Source of the DNA: Cristatella mucedo
Taxonomy: Eukaryota > Bryozoa > Phylactolaemata > Cristatellidae
Reading direction: 5' to 3'
Length of the DNA: 64,000 bases
Assembly: GCA_009760855.2 (NCBI GenBank)
Contig: WPIO01000085.1
Span: 82,001 to 146,000, forward strand
The first letter of the stretch is position 1. Every line of letters begins with the position of its first letter. This document shows positions 1-31,300 of this stretch, piece by piece. A program made the translations under genes and the position numbers. The notes under the pieces are model-generated. The model did not search any database. It saw only the letters and a program-made list of their open reading frames with translations, and was not told the DNA's origin.

Positions 1-40
1 AGCTCAAACGCTAATGCGAGTAATATAACAATATATTTAT

Positions 41-64
41 ACACACACTCACACACACACACAC

Positions 65-131
<67 letters not shown>

Positions 132-132
132 C
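41..132. repeat. (AC)n then (AT)n microsatellite
   Basis: Nearly uninterrupted AC dinucleotides run to about 110 and switch to AT dinucleotides to about 132. This is a compound microsatellite and probably polymorphic in length. Confidence 0.95.
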
Positions 133-880
133 ATAACGTAATATAGAGTAATATAACGCTAATGTGAGTAGTTGATCAGGAGCAACATTGGGTATAGACA
201 AATGTAGAATTTAGAATGTAGATATGATATGATATGGCTGCAGATATGGCTACCGTAATCGTAGATATAGATTTGCAGGCAATCAATCTAGTTGGCTGAG
301 GCTGACGCATTCGGCGCAACGAACGCCAGCTTTCTTCGGTTGCCGATTCGTCATGTACGCTCGAGGAGCCCGCGTCAAGTACCCGCCAGGGAGGCCGGGG
401 ACGGCACGTTTCAGTATTCCCCGTGGAGAGGGGAATAGCAGGAATGTGGACCGGGCTGGGATCGCAATGGCAGTAATAATAATAATAATAATAATAATAC
501 ACTTGATAAAGCGCCGTCAGATAACTCAATCTCTTTCTAGGCGCTTCCGCAATCACAATTCGCGAAACAACTAAGGTAAAATGGCAACCACGCGCGACAG
601 CTGCAGTGCCGAGCCTCTTCGGATACAAGCATGTACGCCTGACAACTAAATGAAATTATTGTGCGCACTGAATGAGGTCCATGCTCGCGGGTAGTCCGGA
701 GTATGACGCCCGGATATTATTCGCGGCTCACGAATTATGGCGATTTGTAACCGGCGATTTCGTAATATGTGACTAGGCGGCATATAAAGCCCGACGCAAC
801 TAATATTTCATTAATTTCGCTCTGGGCTTCGTACCAAGTAGTTGAGTTCAGCTACGGGTGGCGAAGGCGAGTTGTTCGGT

Positions 881-1048
881 GAGCCGTGATGGCACACTAG
901 ATAAGGCGGTAGCTTTTCACGACCTCGGTCACGAGGTCTTGGGTTCGCTTCCTGCAGTGGGTGATTCTGTATCGCCACTGCAAGCGGTGGTGAAAGCCGT
1001 AAAGGCTCTTCTGTCGCTATACAAAAAGAGGCTGTTTAATCAGCTAGG
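881..1048 (+). mobile_element. SINE1 copy (tRNA-derived SINE)
   Basis: The head looks like a tRNA gene, with a degenerate A-box region near 885-905 and a B-box-like GGGTTCGCTTCC near 941. It is followed by the family body (GTGGTGAAAGCCGT...GGCTCTTCTG) and the tail AGGCTGTTTAATCAGCT. The same body occurs at 3559, 5441 and 18551 on this strand and inverted at 15857, 21939 and 46967. The copies diverge from one another, so this one is old. Confidence 0.8.
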
Positions 1049-2231
1049 ATTTATTTACGCAACGGCAGGTGTTGGGCAGCTGTGCGGGAGTGGCCACGCC
1101 CACAATGCCGTTCCATCACCGTCGTACTCACACCACTCTGCCCGGCCAAAGGGCGCGCTGAGTACCATCTCATTAGGCGCTGCAGTTTGACAGTATCGGC
1201 TGACTAAGCTGGATTTAGTTGCAACATGTCAGCTGTGGTCGCGCGACCCGCTAGTCCTGCAGCTACGAACTTCCTGCTTGTCCACTGGCCACTGATGTGG
1301 ACGCTAGCCACTCTCTGTCTGTCTCTCTCCCTTTTCTCTTGCTCTCTTCTCTACTGACGCTTCGGAGCTACTTCCACGACGGCTTCTACACCCTTGGGTA
1401 CGTTCGATCTCTCGCGTTTGCCTGCGTACGATACGATACAGCTGCTGTCGTCATCAGTCCAACAACTCGCTTGTGGGGGGGGGGGTGCTTCGTCCTTCGT
1501 CGCGCCGCCATCGTGCCCGCGAGCCCCTTCAACTGTTGGGTCCTCTGCGGCTGTCGAAACGACTGAATGAGGAGTTTAAATATTAATAGGTGCGTGAGCT
1601 CTAATAATAATAATACTATTATTATTAATAGGTGCATGAGATCTTCATTGCTGCTGAGCGCCATTACCGCGGGCGTATCTGCTTGCATCGGTGCTGCACC
1701 GGTACAGCGCTATATGTACTGCGAAGTTCAGGCCTCACCTGTATTTGTCGTGGTCGGCATGGGCTAGCACCGCTACGAGCGCTGTATTTGTGGCCTCAGG
1801 ATTTTATTGAGAAGCCACTACATCGCATTCGTAACAATATAACTGGCGACATAACGCACGAATCGTGTTTAGGGGTACACATGGCAAAGTTACGGCCATC
1901 GCGGGCTAGCGCACTACCAACCACTTCCGGGGAGTCTGTGGTCACGTGCTTACATGTTTCCAGGCTGCCCCTGGTCAGATCTCCGTTTCTCACGTGACAA
2001 ACACTAATAAATCATTGCCAACTAAAAAGTAGTAGTAGTAAAATTGATAGCCCAGATAAAAAAAATTAAAAATTGCATGACTGCAATAATTCTACGTAAT
2101 CTCTCATTTCTTGGTGTTCATCGAATAGCTGGTTGTTGATGACCTTTACCCATATCAGCGAGCGAGCCAATGACCGAGTTGGCCCCGTAGTGGGTGCAGT
2201 CGTCAGTAGTTGTTGGCGATTGGGTGAGGCC

Positions 2232-20651
<18,420 letters not shown>

Positions 20652-20733
20652 CTGCAGGCAGTCAAGAACCCAGCGAATGGTGCTGGCTGATGGCACGTGG
20701 CCATCACTGTCATGCCCATATGGTAGTGCCTTA

Positions 20734-20739
20734 AATAAA
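20734..20739 (+). terminator. Poly(A) signal AATAAA of ACO1
   Basis: A canonical AATAAA lies 83 bases after the ACO1 stop codon, so the 3' UTR is probably short. Confidence 0.8.
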
Positions 20740-21938
20740 TCAGTCGAAAGAATGCATGTCATGCTCTTGAACCGTGTCAATCGCTTTGTCCATTTGCTAT
20801 TTGTCATCGTCCATGTCCACGAGCTCCCAATTTCCACAGGCTTTTTGGTTAGGGTGTGCTTACTAAGAGCTGGTGTACAAGCTCTGCTGTGGAAGCAATG
20901 CCTGGATATGCATTTGCGAACTGCAATTTGCCAACAGTGTAAACCAGAGGCAGATGAGAAGTTGCGTATCTGCAGGTGCATTAGATGGCATAACAATCTT
21001 CCTTTGTCGGGTAGTCCCCCCCCCCCCAAAAGAGCTCATCTCCTGGCAAGCAGCCTTACTGTACTTCAATAGTTGCAGTGCCTTTCACTTGGCATTACCC
21101 CCTCAATTCAGTACTGCGCATTGCAGTGCTGCTCCTTGCTGGGACACTTGGAGGCTTTACTTATCTATCACAATCACGTTCTTGTGCTATGGCTTGATCT
21201 GTGTTGCCCCTTGGGTTGTGCAGGCAATCAAATGCTGTGAATTCCATCCATATTAGCGATGGCAAAACCTGTGAGAATAAACCTGAAAGTTTCAGGACGT
21301 GTTTCGGGATTAGTGAACATTGCAACCTAGAAACGTGGCACCACTTGACTTTGTTAAAGCTTCTCAAAGCTTTTGTTAAAGCATCCTTCTCTGTAAACCT
21401 GCTGGGTGAACTTCCTCTTGTTTTCCAGATGCTTTTTCATGTTGTTTCTAAGCCACGTTGGAGCATGCGTACATTACTTTATCTGCAAAAAGCATCAGCA
21501 TTCTGCTCAACACGATAGACTCCTTCCTTGCTAACCTAATGTAAAATTTACCTACCTGATTTGCTGCCTCTTCAGTAACATGCTAACTACTGACCTTGTA
21601 CAGATGTAATTACATCATGGAAGGCAAAGTTGCAAAGATGAATTAAATGCCATCGTGATTACTAAAATAAAGCAACAATTGTGTGCCTATTCATAGACAT
21701 ATGATTCCATAGGTCGATAGCACTTCGTCTGCCCAGTGATATTCATTAACAGAGGGTAGTATATAAATGTATCATTATTATGATAATCACCAATGCCATC
21801 CTTTGCTTTTCTGTGGTGCAGCATTACTGGATGATAGTCCGTGGGCTTGCAGTGCAGCGAATTGATGCTTGCACAGGCCAAGATCTTAATTCACATCTTC
21901 GTGTGAGCGAAACACTGACCAGGTAATTTAATTTAATA

Positions 21939-22100
21939 CTAGCTGATTTAACAGCCTCTTTTGCATAGCGACAGAAAAGCCTAACGGCTATCACCACCAC
22001 TTGCAGTGGCGATATTGGATCGCCCACCGCAGGATTCGAACCCATGTCATCTGGACCGAGGTCGTGTAAAGCAACCGCCTTACCTAGTACTCCATGATGA
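21939..22100 (-). mobile_element. SINE1 copy
   Basis: The inverted copy has the family body AGCTGATTTAACAGCCTC and a reverse B box GGATTCGAACCC, ending near CGCCTTACCTAGTACTCC. Confidence 0.87.
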
Positions 22101-22154
22101 CGCCTGCAAGCTCTAGCTTAGGTTTAATGCAAGCCAACTGGAATGCTGTTTTTT

Positions 22155-22610
22155 CTGGTTAATCGCTAGACTTGGCTCCCAGGAGATGCTTCAAAAGAGA
22201 GTACAAAACTCAGCAGCTAAGCATTGCTATAATTAAAGCCGAAGCTACCACATCCCGTCACATGCGGCTGACCTGCTCTGGCCTTCCATCAAGCAACGCT
22301 TCGATTTTAAGGTCCTGGCACTTACAGATTCCTTCTCTTGCTTCATTTCATCTCAAGTCGTTTGAAGACCGTGCCGTAATTTTGAATGCTCCTAAACCCT
22401 GAAACTCACCTCCAGCTGACGTCACGACATCCCTTCACTCGATGACTTTTAAAGGGGAGCTGAAAGCCTACTTATCCCTCACAGCATGTGCTGCTCTATC
22501 TCTGTGTACCGCCTTCTGTGTGCTTACTCATTTGTGCTAAAACTATGCCTGTCATTACTAATCAGCTGGTGTGCTTCTTTCAAAATTATGCAAAGTGCTT
22601 AGAATGAAAT
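22155..22610 (+). mobile_element. Degenerate LINE 3' fragment
   Basis: Broken-frame translation resembles the LINE C-terminal string (ASIKQRFDFKVLALTDS, HLKSFEDRAVILNAP, TTSLHSMTFKGELKAYLSLT). It has stops and shifts throughout. Confidence 0.65.
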
Positions 22611-24272
22611 TTAGTTTTTGTAGAGTGCTAGCACCCTTTACACATTGTTTATTATTAGTGGCATTAATTGTGATTCACGCATGTGGTTTAAGAATTTTAA
22701 GCATGCATTGTTGCATGTTTTTGGCCTTTCTTCATAAGCAAATATACAAGGGTAGTTAATATATGTGAACGTTTTGGTTTTGGCTATGGTTTTTAATGGG
22801 CTTACTTGTTTTGTGGTCCCTTTAACGCACAGGCTGTTTACGTGCAGTCTTTAGCTGGCGCACTTTCTTATAAATATGTTCGGGGCTTATCCATAGAAAT
22901 GCATTGCTAATTTTTGTTGGCGTTCTATCGCAAGTAAGAGGTACGAAATGTGCCTCTCTACTCAGTAGTGCTAGATATAAGTCACCGCTCACCTGAATTG
23001 CACTACTCGGTTCTCATTTAGAAACGTTTATAGAAGGGGTTACTCAATTGGTCCAGCTGCTGGCATTATGGAAGATTCGCCAGTGGATGTAATAGATGGT
23101 GAGGGGGCCTTAGTTGTCGTTTAAGAGGGCTTTACCTCTGCGGGAGGTTTTGTGATGGTTCACGCCTACAATTCGTGACGGGCGAAGGAATAGTTAGGAT
23201 GGTACAGGCAGATCGTAAGCGATTACGGATTGCCACATGTATGCGTACATCAAATCCACAGACACCACTCATATCTATGCGTACATCGACCCGTGCTCTG
23301 CGCACCGCTGAGGTACAATCGGAAATACTACGTCCGCTGTGTGCAGGTCAAGGTCTCAGAGTCCTCTAGGTTCGCGCGCCGGACGAACGGAGTATTTCGT
23401 TGCTTGTAAGTCGTGTTGCAAGCTGCGCTTAACAAGGTGCCTTGCTGCTGCTGTCCGGTTGGCCGTTCTTGGTCTGGAAGCGTTTGTTTCGCTGTGTCTA
23501 ATCCTTTACGATGCGCCTAATGCATTCTGGTTCGGCTTCTTCATGGGCGTGAAGGCGCACATTATACAGTTAGTGGGTTTCCTACCTGAGTCGTAGAATT
23601 TTCAGTTTATTTTCCTTTTTGGAAATTATTTTCGGCTCGTCTGGTTTTCATTGCGGTTGGCCTACCCACCGCGGTTAACTTTGCCGTTAACGGGTTTGAT
23701 GTTCCAGTCCGAGTGAAGCGCTGCCCTGCTGGCCCATGTGGGCATCCGACGTGTCAAGCCAGCGTTCGTTCATGTGTGGTCGTCGTCGCAAAGTCAGCGT
23801 GTCTAAACGAAGGTGGTGCGGTGTGGCGTTCAACTTGCGCTTTGAAAGGCGGCAGTCAAGCCGCGGGGCATAGGTCTGTGGCGGCGATCCGTGTTCGAGC
23901 TTTGGAGGAATTGACTCGAGTTTTGTTGACGCCGGCTGATCGCACCGGCCAATGCCTGTCGCGTTGTCATTGTAATCTAAAATGAATTTAGGTTGCGCGA
24001 CTTGTCAGCGTGCGAGGTCCGGCGGAGAGCTGGAGTCGGGTCGGAGCTGGCAGCACCGCATTATTTATGGAAGCTGTACTTGTGAGGGTTTGACTGAGCT
24101 CGTGCTCTCATCCCCCAAAGAGGTGCCATCGTACTGTGCTCTCTGGTAGTGATGCTTCGAAATTCTGCAGATAAATCAGCTAATACCGGCTTCTTAGACT
24201 AGCCTCACGTGCAGCCGCACGCGGTCTATTTACATGCTTCCCTCACAGTATGTGTATGGCGCTTAGAGAGAT

Positions 24273-24303
<31 letters not shown>

Positions 24304-24532
24304 GGGAAGAGTTCGGTGGCAATTAGCCGCTACCTCGATTAGTGCAGTCACTGGATGCGACCAAAGCTAGTAGCCTAACAGTGAGGTGTCCACTTGAAGA
24401 GCAAATTTTCTAAAGAGAGGCCAAGTAAGCAGCATCAAGTTGATTGGCTGCTCATAGCCAAACGGCTCCGAACTCTCCCTCAGCCCCTCTTCTTCAGCCT
24501 CTCATTCTTTCCTGTGGAGGCATCTGCACCAG

Positions 24533-24566
24533 GTTTATAGTGCCGTGCCGGCATGGCACTATAAAC
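24533..24566. repeat. 34-bp near-perfect palindrome
   Basis: The arms GTTTATAGTGCC and GGCACTATAAAC are exact reverse complements. The ten central bases also pair except for one outer G-T. It lies about 800 bp upstream of the SNAPC4 start codon. Confidence 0.9.
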
Positions 24567-25367
24567 AATGGATGTTTACATCAACGACCAGCAAAGCATT
24601 GATGCTCCTTGCACTGGACTAGCTGTTGGACGGCTGCAGCTAGATTTACCGGCAAGATATTGAGTCAGTTGTCCAACGTTCATCTTGCTGGCCTGCTTAA
24701 TCACTAGAAGCCCCAAGTTAGCTTAGCCTGTATCGAAGCATCAGCTGCCCTTTAGTCATTCGTGGCCATTTTGTGTGTGATGCTTCTAGACAACTGTTAT
24801 ATGGCAGGGCCGACTTAAGAAGTGGACATGGTGGGTAGCACATATTTGTTCCGACCTCTGTCAGCTGTTCAACTACCACCCATCGGTATATATATATATA
24901 TCAATTAATTTTGTTTAGTTTATTTGATTAATTGATTTAATTAATATTAATGAAGCAGCTTCGTCAGCTGCTGAACCGGCAGCCATCGGTATTGCTAGAA
25001 TGTTCCATTTGTATCTTACGACAGACCGGATCTCTGGCGACGGTCTAAGAACGTGTGGGAACTTGATCCAACTAAACTGTCAAGCAACGAAACTGAAAGA
25101 AATGTTGCAATGCGCTACGCAACGATTTGGCAGTAGCCGCAGTAATGCCAAATGGAGCCCCAACTCAGTGTGTGCCTCTGTCAACCTCATGAGCTACTGT
25201 ACTCAGGAATCAATTCTAATTCACACATGCACGTTGATGATTTTACTAGGCCAGGCTCTGAAGACCTAATATTGGCTTTGTGGAGAAAAGGCACAGCCAC
25301 TGTGGCATGAGTGTACTGCAGTAGGCAGCAGCTGGATTAGTCTTTGTCTTGATCTTTGTAGGAGACC

Positions 25368-28300
25368 ATGGATGATGAAGGAGAAGCCATGGATTGTGAC
25401 GATGGCATTCCAGCAAGTCTTGGAATGGCCTTGATTTTAAACAAGGCTTATCAGGAGGTCGTCAGTGAGGCAATCAACTACGTCGATGTTGCCATTGCCC
25501 ACACTCGTGATCAGCGGGTAGGTGCACTGGCGCTGGTGACCCCGAACTGATCAAGCACTGTTATGCACTGTAACAGGGTATACTTGAGGATGTACAGTTA
25601 CCACTGTAGCTCGCTTGATGTCTGTGCATGTGCTTGCACAGCTGAAAGGTCTCTGGTATGGGTGTATATGTTTGATATGTTGCTACTCTACTTAGGAAGA
25701 GCTGCTTCGAAGCGCTGAGAACGCATGCAAAGAGAAACCGAGAGGTAAAAGGAAATCACTGTACCAGCTCATTTACCCGTATTTCAAGGATGAAAGTGAC
25801 ATGGTGAGTAGTAGCTACTATTGCTGTTATCTCGGCGGCATGTGCGCCGCCTGCCGGTGCTCTACCCGGAAGTCAGTTGCAACAGTACAATAGGGTCCCT
25901 TGTTACAATTACCTTGGGTAATAAACAATCCGGGTCATGAACACCCAGGATGATCCTCAATGGCAATACAATGACTCGGGTTAGGAGCCCAACCCCAATG
26001 GAGCTTCACAGGTGTTGAGGTGTAATTGATCACTTGTCACAAGTTTCCAAAAAGCATCTGTAGGTAAAATAATTCATGCCCATTTATTGAGCACTAAATT
26101 GATAAATTGATTGATATTATTTATTTATATACTATTCTATTTATTTATTTATTGATATTATTGATACATTTACTGAGCACTAAATTGAGCCGCGAAGGTG
26201 CAAACAACAAGGTGCCGTTACAACCGCAAGGGTCGTGTGAGGCTAAACCTCTGCAATGGAGGGAGGAGCATATTTTAAGTATTAGTGAGTGTTCTTTTCC
26301 TGTTTTTATAATGCAGGAAAATTGTTTGCCGAGCTCGGCAACTAATAACAGTTTTTCTCTCTTGACTGCTCTGGGCGTTGTCAAGGTGCTGTTGAAATCA
26401 AAGAAACTTGGAATAAAAACGATCACTTGGATTAGTAAGTAGCCGTGCAATTTGCAATGCCACTGGTCTTGGTAAATCGTTTGTTAATGTTGTCACATTT
26501 TGGTATGTTCTGGAAATGGCCGATTCTCCTCTCAATTTGTCCCGGTTGCTCTCACTAAGGGCTTTCTTTTCCAAATATTTATGGCATCTGGTTATGACGA
26601 CCAGTTTTTTAATCCTCTCGTAGTGGCTGTATGCTGTTTTAGCTCCACGCGAGCCAGACGCCTAACAGCATTTACATTATTGCTTGCAGCCCGCACCCAA
26701 GAACGAAGACTGCAGACTTCGAGAGCTGCAGCAGTTTATTCCCAAGGAGCTTGTCAGACACTGTGAGTTTATGCCTCTACTGGGTGCCTCTAGCGGCGCT
26801 TTTTTGTGGCTCCGTGCTTCTTGATTTATGCATCTTGCGGCCTGCTCGCTGCACGAGCCTCGTTTGCACTCCACCAATGGCAGCTGCCGCAGCAGAACCG
26901 TACTGACCGTGCCGTGCCACTTGCAGGGAAAGAAACAGAAAAGGCAGAGCTGCTCAGTGCTGTGTACACCGATGCGCTTCGCGTCAGAATGGGGCATGTG
27001 ATGAGCCGCCTGGAGATCGAGTGTGCAAAGCTTGCCAAGGTCAAGGCCACGATTGCTGCTGCAACGAAAACAAGCAATAGCGAGTACGAGGAGTTGAAGG
27101 AGCAGCAGGTCACTCTGGAAGCCAGCATTGCCAGCATCGACGAGGAACTGGACAGAATTCGGTCTGTGTAATTGACTCCCTCCCCCCCCCCCCCCCAGCT
27201 TCTCATCGTTTGGCAGTTGTCGAAGTGCTAATGCTGAAATTTGAGGTGGCATTATCTATGACCGTTGGTTTCATAACAGTGTCTATCCTTATAGTTATGT
27301 GGTTCTATTGTTGACACGTTAATCCTCCCCTTCTCGGCCGAGCTAGGCCAATACACTTAGGGTTAGAAAATGGTGTCATTATTTTTCTCAGGAAATATCA
27401 TCTAATTGTGTAAAGGAGAGCTTATAAAACCTCGAATCTTTACCTTAATGCTTGTTGCGACCTTGGTAGCAAATAAAAAAAAATATAGTTTGTAGCTCAC
27501 CATAATACAGTACCTGGTTTGGCCCAGTGGTAAAGTGCAAGCCCTGACCAAGATCTAGCCGAGATCGCGGGCTCGAGTCCGTAGCATATATGAAACGCCT
27601 AAATAGAGATTAGGGTATCCTAGGGCGCTATGCGAATGAATTATATTAAACCATAATAATAATAATAGCTGATTTAACAGCCCCATGCTTTCAACGGCCT
27701 GTGAGAGGTCGCTTGCTGTCCGTGACCTTCACTTCGAGGTGCCGGTTTTTTCCTAGCCATTTCCTAGCTAGATTATGTAATTATAATAATACATTTGTCA
27801 TAGTGCCCTCAGAGAACCCAGTCTCTTTCTAGGCACAAGTTCTGCATTAAAGCGCGTGGGTAGTTTGCGCTAGCTAGCTATCCAGTGCTTTTAAGCCTAC
27901 TGCAGCAGTTGGCTTCCCACATTGAAAGGGAACAAACCAATCTCTGTCTGTAATGCACCGGGACCCTAATCCCCCAATGCACTGAGCTGTGGTCGACTTT
28001 CTATCTTCTGGTCGCCGCTTTTTTCTTTTTAGACTTACATGTTTGACGCCCTTTCTTTGACACCTGGAAAGCGCATGTTCTGTCTGCTTGAAGTACACAT
28101 TTCTGTAATTTTAGTGAAACGTTCACGGTAGACTCTGTGACTTCCGAGTCCCAGGTGGATTGGATGAGAATATCGATGAATCAGGTGGGAAATATGTTGC
28201 TTGACTTCGCGTGTTGAGCTGGATGATTGTGTTTGTCTATTAGTAACGACTGTGTGCGCACACACTCGTAAGCGCATGTGCATGCAAGCAAGTGCACATG

Positions 28301-31300
28301 CGCATGTGCAATCACGCGTGCATAGACACTCAAAGCACAGACTTCTGGTATTATGCTTGCCTGCACTTGCTTACCAGCAGATGTGTGCCGTGTGCTTGCA
28401 CACTCATTGACTATGCTATGTGTGGCCGCCCACTAACATAGACACTGGCTCATGCACACTTGTGCATGCAAACGATACTTTTGCACTATCTTGATCAAAC
28501 GATTTGTGACTTGTTTGTACCAAGGTCTTTGCTAGTATTTCAGTGTCGGGCATGTGATTGTTGTTGTGATCGTTCTTTTTGTTTATTACATACTAAGTGG
28601 AGTATCTCTAGGCAAGCCGTGATCTCGACCTCACCCACTAGGCTTTGCCTTGCTCAGTGACACATTCGTTAACACCGACGATTGCCTTTTTTTCTAAGTT
28701 AGGTTTGTTTTTTTATTTTACTGCAGTTTAATGGCCACCACAGCGCTGAATCATGTGCAGCAGCTTGGAGTAATATTGTGCACCCAGCCATCAATCACAA
28801 CAAATGGACAAACTCCGAGGACCAGAAGCTCGCCGAGCTGGTGCAGAAGTTTAAGGCGACTCGTTGGGCCACGATCGCCACTGAGCTTGGCGTGAGTGAA
28901 TGCCGCACACAATGCCCTCAATACTTTCGTCGCCAGCCATTGGCGGGATTTCTCTATCCATTGCTTAGGAATTAGCTGCCCTTGTATGTTGCTTGTATGC
29001 AGCCACGGGGGACATTGCTTTTGTGAGTTCACTGAGATCACAGTGCACTGGTGCTGGCCTCAAAGGACGACTGTTAAGGTCTCTCTTGTTTGTGTGACTC
29101 CTGTACCACTTTCGTCTGCTTGCAGACTTTGCATTCATATTTGCATTAAGGCCACCATTCTCATATGCCTCATTTTGTGAACACTGTCGACTTCTTTGGA
29201 GCATTAATTACAATTTGTAAGATGATTTGTTTTGTTTTTGGTAAGCACTAATCGCTATGTGTTTTGAGCTAGCAACAAATAAATAATATGGATTTTAGTC
29301 TTGAACGAATGTATCATTTACTGTGACAGCATAAGTTTAGTGGGTGCACGCGAGTCAATTCTGTAACCGTGAGAATGTGTGCTAAAGATATACGGGTATT
29401 CTTGCTTTAGAGTTGGTTACATCGGCCAGCCTCAGTAGTTTTAAATGCATGGCCTCATGATTACCCTTCCGATCAGAATAGCGTGCTGCCTCGTTAGAGT
29501 CATGGGTGTAGGCAGACAATTTCTTACAATAGCTTAATCCGTACAGGTCATGGTCTCTGAATCCTGGCTGAGATCGAGCCAGACAAACACAATGGTGACG
29601 CTGCCCTTACGGGTCTGCTAGTCGCCTTGTATAGAAGGGGACAGCTGCAGCCCCCCTGAACCAGAACGCTCCAGCAGCAAGTGCTCAGTTTGGCGCTCAG
29701 TATTGTCGAATTCGTTCGTTCTTTGATACGAATGCTTGGGGCAGCGGACTCTCGGTTGCAGCGCGACACAAGAGCTGTCATGCTGGAGCTGCTGTTTATC
29801 TAGGCTGCTAGTCGCCTCATTTTACCTGTTGAGAAATGATATTTTTTTGGGAGCGCTGCTTCGTTTGCCTTCTTTTGTTATAGACTGGCAGGTCGCCGTT
29901 CATGTGCGTACAGAGGTACCAGCAAGTGCTGCAAAAGAGCAAATATAGGTCTGACAGGCGTCGCTGCAGTGCGAGTTGTGCTCAGCGGTGCTCTAGCGGT
30001 GGCAGCAGCAGCTTTTGGCAGTAATAGTAACAGCAGCTGCTGCACATTAATGTGCTAGTTCGCTACATTCCGTTCAAACATCTATCCTCGTCTTTAATCA
30101 GGCTGTGGAGTGTCCAAGATGACGAGCAATTGGTGAAAGTCGTGCATTCTGAGATAACTGCCGGCGGCATCATACCGTGGTCTGTTGGTAGGTCATGCTG
30201 CGCTGTGTGGCTGCACTTGCAAAACGGTTATTGAACAGCTCTCCCTCGATTAGGTATTATGTGATTCTTCTTTTATGACTGCAGTGGTTGAATAAGGATA
30301 ATTCTGGTTTCATATTATTAACCTCCTGTGCAGGAACATTGTGCATCTATGAGTAATTAGTTTTAAAAAAAAGGACATGGCCGAAGTCTGTATGCCTTAA
30401 GGACCTCAAGAGTAGGCTTCACTTCGAGTGAGGATGATCGTGCGAGAGCTGTCATAATCTACACTATTAGTATGGTAAACTAATGTTTGACTTGCAAAAC
30501 CGGAAATGACAGGCACTTTAATTGTTTAAGTTAAGCTGTGCAGCCAATCATTAAAAGTATTACCATGTCAGCTTCACATGGCATGCAAATAGGAAGCAAA
30601 TTTTGGGGTACTACTTTCTTACTTCGGGTCGAGGAAATTTCACCAACTTCGAATTCCAAGTAGGAATGAGGAGGAAATGTCTCATCCTCCATGTTTGTAT
30701 GTCCACAATATGGCAATTACTGAACCAGATTTCCTTGATTGTATCTAATTTTGTGTTTACTTCATTTTGAAGGCAAATAACTGCATTTCCTTGGTTTTTC
30801 TCGTTTGTCGGCTTCTCAGTTTGCCTGCTCCTATCAAATTTGGCACCATAATTAGTTCTGCCCGGCTGTTTGCATATCTAAGAGCTAACTTACCTATAGT
30901 TAGTACTCAGCTGAAGTACTTTCTTTCCAGCACATATTAAGTTCCTAGAAAGAGATTTATTTCTCTTGGGATACCATAAACTATATTATCATTAATGTTA
31001 TTATTTATATACTAGCTTACGAGTACAACCAACTTGCCAAGTAGCAGTTTTTGTAAAATATAGCTTTAAAGATAGAGAAATTACTCACGTCTTTCATTTC
31101 GTAGTCCACTATTACTTCACATGTGGAGGAATTCGTAAGCACTGTAGCAGTCCGTCTGCAGTGACTTCAAAAAAATATTAGCTGATTCAACAGCCTCATT
31201 TGTATAGCAGCAGAAGAGCCTTAACGATTTTCACCACTGCTTGCAGTTAGCAGTAAAGGATCGCCTAAAAACACCTATTTAGGACAGCATTTAGTGGGTC

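Larger units (their letters stand above)
1..2231. other. Upstream intergenic region, repeat-rich
   Basis: No protein gene is supported here. The stretch holds an AC/AT microsatellite at its left edge, a short AAT run near 474-500, a SINE1 copy at 881-1048 and unremarkable DNA from about 1100 to 2200. The short open frames are interrupted, contain simple repeats, or resemble no family I know. The last few hundred bases before 2232 would be the promoter and 5' UTR of the aconitase gene, but no TATA-like element stands out. Confidence 0.6.
20740..25361. other. Intergenic region between ACO1 and SNAPC4
   Basis: The stretch contains a SINE1 (21939-22100), a degenerate LINE (22155-22610), and a region about 23300-24150 richer in CpG that is the best guess for the SNAPC4 promoter and an untranslated first exon. 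There is a short GA run at 24278-24305 and a near-perfect palindrome at 24533-24566. No open frame looks like a conserved protein. Confidence 0.55.
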
